Shown here in pieces: positions 6,262 through 11,775 of a DNA stretch of 11,775 bases. Under the pieces are notes generated by a model. The model searched no databases, was not told the DNA's origin, and was given only the letters and a program-made list of their open reading frames with translations. The stretch's first letter is position 1. Every line of letters starts with the position of its first letter. Position numbers and translations under genes: made by a program. Source of the stretch: JAWXTP01 sp044433415 (GTDB lineage Bacteria; Bacteroidota; Bacteroidia; Bacteroidales; Rikenellaceae). The DNA is taken from assembly GCA_044433415.1 (NCBI GenBank), contig JAWXTP010000094.1:1-11775 (forward strand). The letters run 5' to 3'.

Positions 6262-6639
6262 TTAGAAGTTTCCTATACTACTTAATATCCATTCTGGAGG
6301 ATTGTCGACACTGTATTTGTCGAATATCAACCTTTCAGCTATATATATAATTAGGATTATTAATATATACATATATTTAGGTATTTTATAAGAAAATATT
6401 GACAGGATAAGAAATATTGGCATAATAAATAAGTCCAATATTATACTTGCCTTATAATACAGTGGATTAGCATAATTCCACGAATCAGCACCCTCCCAAC
6501 GATGAAAATTATTATATTCGTAAGAAAAGATTTCTGAAATGGCAAGTAATAACAAAAATCCACTAATTAAGATTGTAAACCACCTAATTATGTGATAAAT
6601 CACATTAACAAATATCAACATATATTTTTTAAAATTCAT
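6262..6639 (-). CDS. Small predicted inner-membrane protein, three helices (125 aa)
   Basis: No family is recognised. Three hydrophobic stretches are clear: about 7-36, 62-83 and 88-102. Between the first and second is an aromatic-rich loop (SYEYNNFHRWEGADSWNYANPLYY without charge bias), and the protein ends in a short polar tail. The size and shape are like many small membrane proteins found beside toxins, but there is no direct evidence for an immunity role. It is separated from its downstream neighbour by about 115 bases that contain a possible promoter, so it may be its own unit. Confidence 0.65.
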   Translation of the reverse strand: MNFKKYMLIFVNVIYHIIRWFTILISGFLLLLAISEIFSYEYNNFHRWEGADSWNYANPLYYKASIILDLFIMPIFLILSIFSYKIPKYMYILIILIIYIAERLIFDKYSVDNPPEWILSSIGNF

Positions 6640-6735
6640 ATCGTATTTTTATTAATTGATTAAATTTTCAGTATTCTTAATAGAAGATTTTGTTTTCCCA
6701 TAATATTAACCATTTACGTGGTGATGGAAAGAAAC

Positions 6736-6781
6736 TTCAACCTGCTGTTGAAAGATGAGATTGCGGGTCAAGCCCGCTTTT
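6736..6781. other. Pair of hairpins in the 6640-6836 intergenic region
   Basis: Two short inverted repeats lie 10 bases apart: TTCAAC (6736-6741) with GTTGAA (6747-6752), and GCGGG (6763-6767) with CCCGC (6773-6777) followed by TTTT (6778-6781). The second has the GC-rich stem plus T-run shape of a + strand terminator, yet no + strand gene lies upstream. It is the only strongly GC-rich stem in an AT-rich region, so it may be an inserted small repeat. The remaining intergenic sequence shows nothing clear. Confidence 0.4.
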
Positions 6782-6836
6782 GACGAGTCGTTCAACAATT
6801 TTTCTATAATCTTTCCACGCTTATCGCCATTAATCA

Positions 6837-7274
6837 CTAATCATTGTTAACCTCTTCTTTATATTTAGGTATAGTTATTGTGCCAGGGAAGAAATGCTCA
6901 CCTCCTTCGTTCGGTTCAACTAAAAGAATAAATCTTAAAGAATCATTTTCAACTATTTCAAGTTTTGCTTTGCCACTAGCTTTTATGAAATTCCTCCCGC
7001 TTTTTACCGTTACAATAGCAACGCTGTCATCTATTACTATACCATTAATAGAATCTTCCATTTCGTCTATAAGGAAACCGTGAGCAATAACACAAAGATG
7101 TTTTCCTTTAATTACGTTGCCATTTTGTTTTAAGTACATACAAAATGATGCTTCAGCTTCACCATCACAATCAAAAAATATTTGTCCCCAATTTCCATTA
7201 AATTGTTTTTGTGATTTAGCCGAAGAAGATGCAAAACACAAAATAAATAAGATGATTAATTTCTTTAATAACAT
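6837..7274 (-). CDS. Secreted small protein, intact copy of a tandem pair (145 aa)
   Basis: No named family is recognised. The N-terminus MLLKKLIILFILCFASSSAKS is a signal peptide, probably cleaved near AKS-Q, giving a periplasmic or secreted protein of about 125 residues. The mature part has the pattern of a small beta-barrel: FNGNW, then YLKQNGNVIKGKH, a short acidic segment DEMEDSINGIV, and beta strands ending LRFILLVEP. It is clearly paralogous to the adjacent broken gene at 7312-7731, roughly two thirds identical by eye. The last residues (VNND) and the stop are encoded by a 7-bp repeat motif shared with the end of the gene at 7896. Confidence 0.72.
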   Translation of the reverse strand: MLLKKLIILFILCFASSSAKSQKQFNGNWGQIFFDCDGEAEASFCMYLKQNGNVIKGKHLCVIAHGFLIDEMEDSINGIVIDDSVAIVTVKSGRNFIKASGKAKLEIVENDSLRFILLVEPNEGGEHFFPGTITIPKYKEEVNND

Positions 7275-7287
7275 ATTTTTATATTTA
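6852..7287 (-). repeat. Tandem duplication, copy 1
   Basis: The copy covers almost all of the secreted-protein gene plus about 13 bases before its start. It matches 7315-7746 throughout, including a 37-base identical stretch (6913-6949 against 7373-7409) and the A/T-rich bases just upstream of both start codons. Confidence 0.75.
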
Positions 7288-7311
7288 AGTTTAGAAGGTT
7301 ACGTTAGTGCT

Positions 7312-7731
7312 TTACTCTCCTCTATATTTAGGTAGAGCCATTGTGTCAGGAAAGAAATGCTCCCCTTCTTTTGGTTCAACTAAAAGAATAAATCTTAAAG
7401 AATCATTTTAAATCAACTCAAGTTTTGCTTTACCTAGAGTTTTGGCAGACCTTCCGCTTTTTACCGTTACAATAGCTACACTGTCATCTACTACTATACC
7501 ATTAATAGAATCTTCCATTTCGTCCATAAGAAGAGTATAAAGCAAGGTACGTATATGCCGTCCTTTAATTACGTTACCATTTTGTTTTAATGTCATACTA
7601 AATGAAGTTTCGCATTCTCCATTGTTGTCGAAAAACAAACGTCCCCAATTTCCATTAAATAGTTCTTGTGACTTAACCGAAGAAAATGCAAAACACAAAA
7701 CAAATAAGATGGTTAATTTTTTAAATGACAT
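7312..7731 (-). pseudogene. Secreted small protein, second copy broken by a nonsense codon
   Basis: This paralogue of the 6837-7274 gene starts MSFKKLTILFVLCFAFSSVKS (signal peptide) and follows its sister residue by residue until LELI, where TAA (7410-7408) replaces the GAA of the sister gene. After the stop the same frame stays open and matches the sister to its end (NDSLRFILLVEP, EHFFP, PKYRGE) with a stop at 7314-7312. A single base change (C at 6950 against A at 7410 on the + strand) therefore separates the intact and broken forms. The truncated product would have 107 residues and lack its last strands. ATG 7731 is preferred over ATG 7755 because it aligns with the sister start. Confidence 0.8.
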
Positions 7732-7746
7732 ATTTTTATATTTTAA
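7315..7746 (-). repeat. Tandem duplication, copy 2
   Basis: This is the direct repeat partner of 6852-7287 on the same strand, separated from it by about 27 bases. The divergence at scattered positions shows that the duplication is not recent, while the conserved frame beyond the nonsense codon shows that the stop is younger than the duplication. Confidence 0.75.
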
Positions 7747-7757
7747 ATTTAACAAAA

Positions 7758-7868
7758 TTATTTTTTCCTAAAATCATTGACTCTTTTATTAATCCAACCA
7801 TTTATATTTGCCTTTTGTGTCGGATCATTTTTTATTAAATTGTAATAATGCTCCTTTCTTACATCCAT
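7758..7868 (-). pseudogene. Possible gene remnant or small ORF (36 codons)
   Basis: From ATG 7868 the - strand encodes 36 residues with a protein-like composition (MDVRKEHYYNL, then KANINGWINKRVND and a Lys-rich end) before TAA at 7760-7758. The start coincides with the edge of the 7-bp repeat block. It could be the last part of a gene whose front is lost, or a small gene. I do not recognise the sequence, and it lies too close to the next start (7731) to have an obvious separate control region. Confidence 0.3.
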
Positions 7869-7903
7869 TAATCACTAATCCTTAGCCCTTAGTCACTAAT
7901 CAT
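7869..7903. repeat. Five degenerate 7-bp tandem repeats
   Basis: The + strand reads TAATCAC, TAATCCT, TAGCCCT, TAGTCAC, TAATCAT in perfect 7-bp register. Two more units, TAATCAC and TAATCAT, occur at 6831-6844. In both places the last unit covers the end and stop codon of a - strand gene, so two unrelated proteins share the ending Asn-Asn-Asp-stop. Confidence 0.6.
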
Positions 7904-8375
7904 TATTATCATCATCATCAGTGACGATAGGTGTATTACCAACTTCTTCGTATGCTGCGGCATTAAATTTATCCCTTAAAACACTAGAGTTTGTAAATTC
8001 CTCTATAGGTAAATAGTTATTTACTACAAAGGCGTTAGGGAAGTCACTTAGGATGTTACCCCAAAGGATTATAGCTTCTTCGTGGGTTAGGAATTTACCT
8101 GCTGTAACCTTAAAATAAGGTGCTGTGTATTCGTCAAGGATGTAGGTGTCAGGATATAACTTTTTAAATAATTTCTTAGCTTCTTCAGAGCCTTTTCTAG
8201 CATTCTGAGAATTGTCAAAGAAAATTCTTACACTATAGGCTTTTATCGTTTTGTCAAGTCGCGGTGAGTGTGTTTGAACTTCGGCTGCGTTATTTATAGT
8301 AATATTTCCCTTTTGTGCGTAAACAGCAACTGTAGCGATAGAAAATATAAATAATAAAGAGATTAGCTTTTTCAT
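7896..8375 (-). CDS. Exported SPOR-domain protein (159 aa)
   Basis: A signal peptide (MKKLISLLFIFSIATVAVYA, cleavage near AQK) precedes a SPOR-type domain at about 46-120. Its hallmark pieces are YSVRIFFDNSQNARKGSEEA, PYFKVTAGKFLTHEEA and FPNAFVVNN, which match Bacteroidota SPOR proteins. SPOR domains bind denuded glycan strands of peptidoglycan, often at division sites, so a cell-envelope role is expected. The C-terminus is an acidic tail (VTDDDDNND) created partly by the CAT repeats and the 7-bp repeat at the gene end. It lies 46 bases downstream of the LEA14-like lipoprotein gene in the same direction, so it is probably the last gene of the permease-ubiE operon. Confidence 0.85.
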   Translation of the reverse strand: MKKLISLLFIFSIATVAVYAQKGNITINNAAEVQTHSPRLDKTIKAYSVRIFFDNSQNARKGSEEAKKLFKKLYPDTYILDEYTAPYFKVTAGKFLTHEEAIILWGNILSDFPNAFVVNNYLPIEEFTNSSVLRDKFNAAAYEEVGNTPIVTDDDDNND

Positions 8376-8421
8376 AAGTTATAATTTGTCTTTTAAAGGT
8401 ATCGTATAAAATACAAAAATA

Positions 8422-8922
8422 TTAAATTTTGTTTAATAAACCATCAATAAGTGAATTATCTACATTAAATTTTTTGTAAAACTGCTCAAAAGTCATATTC
8501 TCTAGGCTTAAATTAGCTGAAACTATGCCTTTTTTTGCGTGTACATTGACCGAAATAGTAAGATTCTCCCTCTTATTCTTTAGTAGGTTTATTACCATGA
8601 TAGACCCTAAAAGACCTCCCTTAACTTCAACTTCTAGAGGTATTGAAACTGTAGAACTACCTTTAGGAATAATGATTTCTTGGGTAGGAGTAATGGTTAT
8701 AAGAGGACTCGTAGATCCTGTGCTGTAAACTGTCACCTCGGCATCAACTATCTTTACCTTCCCTGAGAAGTCATTGAGAGTATTTACTCCTATGGTGCTG
8801 TTTAGTCCTGTGTTGGTAACTGCATCTACATTAAAACTTGCTAAAGATTCAATATGCACAGTCTTGTTGCGCATGCATGAACAGCAAACAATAAAAACTA
8901 GTATGAGATGTATTTTTTTCAT
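8422..8922 (-). CDS. LEA14-like lipoprotein (166 aa)
   Basis: The N-terminus MKKIHLILVFIVCCSC is a lipoprotein-type signal, with Cys16 the likely lipidation site. Residues about 24-130 have the alternating beta pattern of LEA type 2 (water stress and hypersensitive response) domains: FNVDAVTNTGLNSTIGVNTLNDFSG without the usual length variation, a strand pair around VTVYSTGSTSPLITITP, and PKGSSTVSIPLEVEV. The remainder is helical (FEQFYKKFNVDNSLIDGLL). The role is unknown; such proteins are thought to sit at the envelope. The gene starts 16 bases after ubiE ends, which indicates co-transcription. The domain call rests on pattern rather than signature residues. Confidence 0.72.
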   Translation of the reverse strand: MKKIHLILVFIVCCSCMRNKTVHIESLASFNVDAVTNTGLNSTIGVNTLNDFSGKVKIVDAEVTVYSTGSTSPLITITPTQEIIIPKGSSTVSIPLEVEVKGGLLGSIMVINLLKNKRENLTISVNVHAKKGIVSANLSLENMTFEQFYKKFNVDNSLIDGLLNKI

Positions 8923-8938
8923 GTTGTATTATTAAAAC

Positions 8939-9643
8939 TTATTTAGTAGCAACATATAATGTAGCAACTCCAAAAGTAAGAGGACATATTCTCACTTCAC
9001 TAAATCCTACTTCCTTAAGTAATTTAGAATATTCTGAGGCTTCAATAAATTGATTTACACTTTCAGGTAAGTAGTTATAGGCAAAATCACTTTTCGAGCC
9101 AAAGCGACCTATGAAAGGTAATATTTTCTTAAAATATAGGTTGTAACCCCAACGTATAATACCATTCTCAGGTAGTGAAAGTTCAATGACGTATAAAACA
9201 CCCCCAGTTTTAGTGACTCTACACATTTCTGCTGTGCCTTTTCTAAGGTCAGAGAAGTTGCGCACTCCAAAACCTATAGTTGTAGCGTCGAAAGTTTCGT
9301 TTTCGAAGTCCAAATTTAAAGCATCACCATACTCTAGGTGTATCTGTTTTGCAAGACCTGCTTTTTTGACTTTTTCAAGCCCTACAGCTAGCATACCTTT
9401 TGAGAAGTCTACACCTCTAATAGTGGTTAGGGGAGCTTTCTTTGCTATTGTTATAGCAAGGTCGCCTGTGCCTGTGGCTACATCTAGTATGATGTGAGCA
9501 CCGCTTTTGCGTATCATCTTAGCAACTTTACGGCGCCAAAGTTTGTCTATACCTAGTGACAAGATGTGATTTAAAGCATCGTAAGAAGGTGCTATAGAAT
9601 CAAACATGCCACTTATCGCTTCTTTGTTTTTATCTAGTTTCAT
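8939..9643 (-). CDS. ubiE: UbiE/MenG demethylmenaquinone methyltransferase (234 aa)
   Basis: This enzyme transfers a methyl group from S-adenosylmethionine to demethylmenaquinone, the last step of menaquinone synthesis; Bacteroidota use menaquinone rather than ubiquinone. Visible signatures are MFDSIAPSYDALNHILSLG (13-31), the SAM-binding motif I LDVATGTGD (53-61), VDFSKGML (78-85), GDALNLDFENETFDA (106-120), the UbiE-specific FGVRNFSDL (125-133), and YNYLPESV (189-196). The length is normal for the family. The start follows the permease stop by 8 bases, so the gene is translated from the same transcript. No oddities are seen. Confidence 0.97.
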   Translation of the reverse strand: MKLDKNKEAISGMFDSIAPSYDALNHILSLGIDKLWRRKVAKMIRKSGAHIILDVATGTGDLAITIAKKAPLTTIRGVDFSKGMLAVGLEKVKKAGLAKQIHLEYGDALNLDFENETFDATTIGFGVRNFSDLRKGTAEMCRVTKTGGVLYVIELSLPENGIIRWGYNLYFKKILPFIGRFGSKSDFAYNYLPESVNQFIEASEYSKLLKEVGFSEVRICPLTFGVATLYVATK

Positions 9644-9651
9644 TTTCTTAA

Positions 9652-10896
9652 TTATTGGTAATTTACATTCTGGTCAGGTGAAATTTTTGACACTATAAAT
9701 GTAGGTATTGTCTGTATTAGAAGTACAGAGGCTATAGAGCCTAATGCTACTGCTAACACATATAAAGGATTAATAATAATTGGTACTTCTGTCATAAAGT
9801 ATGCTGACTCCGAAAGTTTCACAAGTCCAAAATGTAACTGAATCAAGCATAAGCTAACGCCTATGAAAACACCCCAAACTACACCTTTTACAGTTACATA
9901 TAGGGAGCGTATAATAAATATGCGTTGTATTAACTTGTCGTGAGCTCCAAGGGTTTTAAGCACGCCTATCATAGCTCGTTTATCAAGTAATAGTATCAGC
10001 ATCATAGAAATCATGTTAAACCCTGCAACAAAAAGCATGATAATAGATATTACTATAACATTTAAATCTTGAAGATTTAACCAGTCAAAAATAGCTCCGT
10101 TGCTATTTGTTATATCATCTACTAAAAGCATATCACTAATGCTATTACGTTCAAAGACTATATCTTCTACTTGCTCTTTAATGAGAGGAAGGTTTTTCAT
10201 GTTGTCGATTTTTATCTCATAGCCTGTCAATGAATCCGAGCCCCAATTATAAAGCCTGTTAGCATTGCGTATATCTGTAAAAATCATTATCTTATCTACC
10301 TCAGCAAAGGAGGTGTTATAGATTCCTGAAATAGTAAATAAATCTCTACGTGGAGGTTCTTCTATGAACATCATACGTGCTTTGTCTCCAACCTTAAAAT
10401 TTAACAAGTTGGCTAGTGTAGAGGATATTACTATAGTTTTCTCTTGGGTCTCAGTGTTAAGGTTCATTATAGAGCCTTCAACCATGAAATTAGCAAGGAA
10501 GGTTGTGTCAAAATTAATATCTACTCCCTTTAGTACCACACCTTCTATTAAATCATCGTTTTCTATGACTCCTGGTTTTATGGTGTAACCATTTAGGGAT
10601 TTTACACCCTCTAGTTGACGTATCTCATCTAGGAAAGACGGTGTTGCGGCTATAGGTTTAGAAGCATAAGACCTGTTTATATCTAACTTAGATATGGTGA
10701 TATGGGAGTTGAAGCCTGTAACTTTAGATGTTATATGTTCTTTGAAACCAACGATAACACTTATAGCCACAATCATTACCGCAACAGAAATTGCAACGGA
10801 GATTGTAGCTACATTTATCATTACCTTATTTTTGCCTTTAAGACTTTCTTTCGATAGTCTGCTAGCAATAAAGAATTCAATATTTTTAGTTTTCAT
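9652..10896 (-). CDS. LolC/LolE-type ABC transporter permease, FtsX-like (414 aa)
   Basis: This is an inner-membrane permease of the lipoprotein-releasing (LolCE) / MacB-FtsX family. It has one helix at about 27-49, a large periplasmic domain (about 50-277), and three helices (about 278-304, 331-352, 378-400), the standard four-helix layout. The cytoplasmic coupling motif LLLDKRAMIGVLKTLGA (302-318) is the typical segment that contacts the ATPase. With a LolD-type ATPase, not present here, it would release lipoproteins for outer-membrane sorting; another substrate cannot be excluded. ATG 10896 is chosen because the TTG at 10914 lies in the -7 promoter box; ATG 10905 would add three residues. 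It leads the operon with ubiE. Confidence 0.9.
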   Translation of the reverse strand: MKTKNIEFFIASRLSKESLKGKNKVMINVATISVAISVAVMIVAISVIVGFKEHITSKVTGFNSHITISKLDINRSYASKPIAATPSFLDEIRQLEGVKSLNGYTIKPGVIENDDLIEGVVLKGVDINFDTTFLANFMVEGSIMNLNTETQEKTIVISSTLANLLNFKVGDKARMMFIEEPPRRDLFTISGIYNTSFAEVDKIMIFTDIRNANRLYNWGSDSLTGYEIKIDNMKNLPLIKEQVEDIVFERNSISDMLLVDDITNSNGAIFDWLNLQDLNVIVISIIMLFVAGFNMISMMLILLLDKRAMIGVLKTLGAHDKLIQRIFIIRSLYVTVKGVVWGVFIGVSLCLIQLHFGLVKLSESAYFMTEVPIIINPLYVLAVALGSIASVLLIQTIPTFIVSKISPDQNVNYQ

Positions 10897-10911
10897 AGAG
10901 GTCATATAACA

Positions 10912-10942
10912 CAAAAGTACATATAAATATTAAACGTTACAA
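10912..10942 (-). promoter_or_regulatory. Promoter of the permease-ubiE operon
   Basis: On the - strand TTG (10942-10940) and TACTTTTG (10919-10912) fit the Bacteroidota -33 and -7 boxes with a 20-base spacer. Transcription would begin about 10 bases before ATG 10896. The site lies in the 57-base gap after the antiporter gene, so the operon has its own control. Confidence 0.65.
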
Positions 10943-10953
10943 GTTATTAAGGC

Positions 10954-11775
10954 TTATATTAATATAGATGCTATGTAAGCAAAGTATAAACTTACAAAAA
11001 TAGCACCTTCTATACGGTTTATTTTGAATCCCTTAAATGCAAAAGCACTAATAAATACTAATATTGAAGAAACGAGAACTACTAATAAGTCAAAAGGAGT
11101 AATATCTCCTAAAGTTAAAGGAGTTATGATAGCACCTGTACCTACGATAAGGAAAATATTTGAGATATTTGAACCTATAACATTACCTAGAGCCATGTTT
11201 CCACGCTTTTTAATAGCTGCTACAACACAGGCTGCAAGTTCAGGGAAAGATGTTCCACCTGACATAAGAGTTATAGCTATAACCTTTTGGCTTATACCAG
11301 CTCTTTCAGCTACAATAATAGCATTATTAAGGAAGGTGTTTCCCCCAAATACAAGCATCGCTAGACCAGCAATAGTCATACCTATCAACATTAAAGTGTT
11401 TTTCCCTTCTTTAGGAGTTTCTTCTGTTTTAGGAGTTTCAGAGCTAGATGAATAAATAGTATAGGCCATAAACATACAAAACATAACAACTAAAGTGAGA
11501 CCTTCACTGCGAGTTATAATATTTACCCCTTCTCCAAATATGCTGTCAGCAGCTACAAGTAGTAGAACAAGAGAAGCTACAGCGCCATAAGGGATATCTT
11601 TTTTTACATTATTCCTTGTAAACTCTATAGGGCAAATAATAGCTGTAGTTCCTAAAATTAATAAGGTGTTAAAGATATTAGAACCTACAACATTACCTAC
11701 GGCAACGTCACCACTGCCTTTCAATGCAGACATTATAGTGACTATTAATTCTGGGGCAGAAGTGCCTATAGCGTC
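10954..11775 (-). CDS. Calcium/sodium antiporter (CaCA family, YrbG-like), 5' end outside the window
   Basis: This membrane protein exchanges sodium for calcium across the inner membrane. The frame is open to the window edge, so the gene continues beyond 11775; 273 residues are visible. Both alpha repeats of the CaCA family are present: GTSAPELIVTI with GNVVGSNIFN near the visible N-terminus, and GGTSFPELAACVVAAI with GNVIGSNISN in the second half. The Glu in each GTSxPE motif is the cation ligand. About eight hydrophobic helices are visible, with a charged loop (SSSSETPKTEETPKEGK) between the halves. An internal ATG at 11733 is not the start, because conserved residues precede it. The length and motifs are normal. 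Confidence 0.93.
   Translation of the reverse strand, partial: DAIGTSAPELIVTIMSALKGSGDVAVGNVVGSNIFNTLLILGTTAIICPIEFTRNNVKKDIPYGAVASLVLLLVAADSIFGEGVNIITRSEGLTLVVMFCMFMAYTIYSSSSETPKTEETPKEGKNTLMLIGMTIAGLAMLVFGGNTFLNNAIIVAERAGISQKVIAITLMSGGTSFPELAACVVAAIKKRGNMALGNVIGSNISNIFLIVGTGAIITPLTLGDITPFDLLVVLVSSILVFISAFAFKGFKINRIEGAIFVSLYFAYIASILI

Noticed and set aside
8414..8421. Separate promoter (TATTTTTG) for the SPOR gene
   Set aside because: No TTG box lies at the expected distance (the nearest is 23 bases away) and the region is almost pure A/T, so the match is weak.
9186..9497. A 103-codon + strand open frame opposite ubiE
   Set aside because: It is wholly antisense to a well-conserved ubiE gene, has no promoter or family features, and follows the codon pattern of the - strand gene.
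10897..10914. Longer permease start at TTG 10914
   Set aside because: It too lies within the -7 box (TACTTTTG) and so would be upstream of the transcript start.
11024..11455. A 143-codon + strand open frame opposite the antiporter gene
   Set aside because: The - strand frame carries both CaCA alpha repeats, so the + strand frame is a by-product of its codon use.

Overview
The window looks like an AT-rich chromosome segment from a Bacteroidota bacterium, most likely of the order Bacteroidales. The evidence is a menaquinone-type UbiE, lipoproteins with short Bacteroidota-style signal peptides, promoters that fit the TTG-N20-TAnnTTTG pattern of this phylum, and almost no Shine-Dalgarno use. The species cannot be named from the sequence.

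Left third (1-4580): a transposon-like 'recombinase in trio' (RIT) element lies inside the remains of toxin-antitoxin genes. Three overlapping tyrosine recombinase genes (250-3494, + strand), each with a full catalytic set, are bounded by a perfect 32-bp inverted repeat (103-134 and 3567-3598). ATTATC/GATAAT motifs are packed inside both ends. Each end abuts the 5' part of a different AbiEii-type nucleotidyltransferase gene. Both genes are cut after the same Arg-Phe-Ser codons, just before the catalytic Asp motif, and both stop at a TAA carried by the repeat. The two flanks cannot be halves of one gene, so a rearrangement between RIT copies, or an assembly join, must be considered. Next to the right-hand toxin stub sits an intact AbiEi-like antitoxin gene with a promoter and a palindromic operator.

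Middle (4581-7895): an AT-rich accessory stretch on the - strand. It holds a TPR-like lipoprotein, an unrecognised 259-residue protein with a pentanucleotide repeat at its 5' end, a small three-helix membrane protein, and a tandem pair of secreted paralogues of which one is broken by a single nonsense codon. It also has a possible gene remnant, hairpins and degenerate 7-bp repeats. The make-up suggests a fast-evolving island, but no function can be assigned with confidence.

Right third (7896-11775): ordinary core genes on the - strand. A LolC/LolE-like ABC permease has its own promoter and is followed by ubiE (menaquinone methylation), a LEA14-like lipoprotein and a SPOR-domain protein, with spacing that suggests one operon. 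Upstream is the 3' part of a calcium/sodium antiporter gene that runs off the window end.
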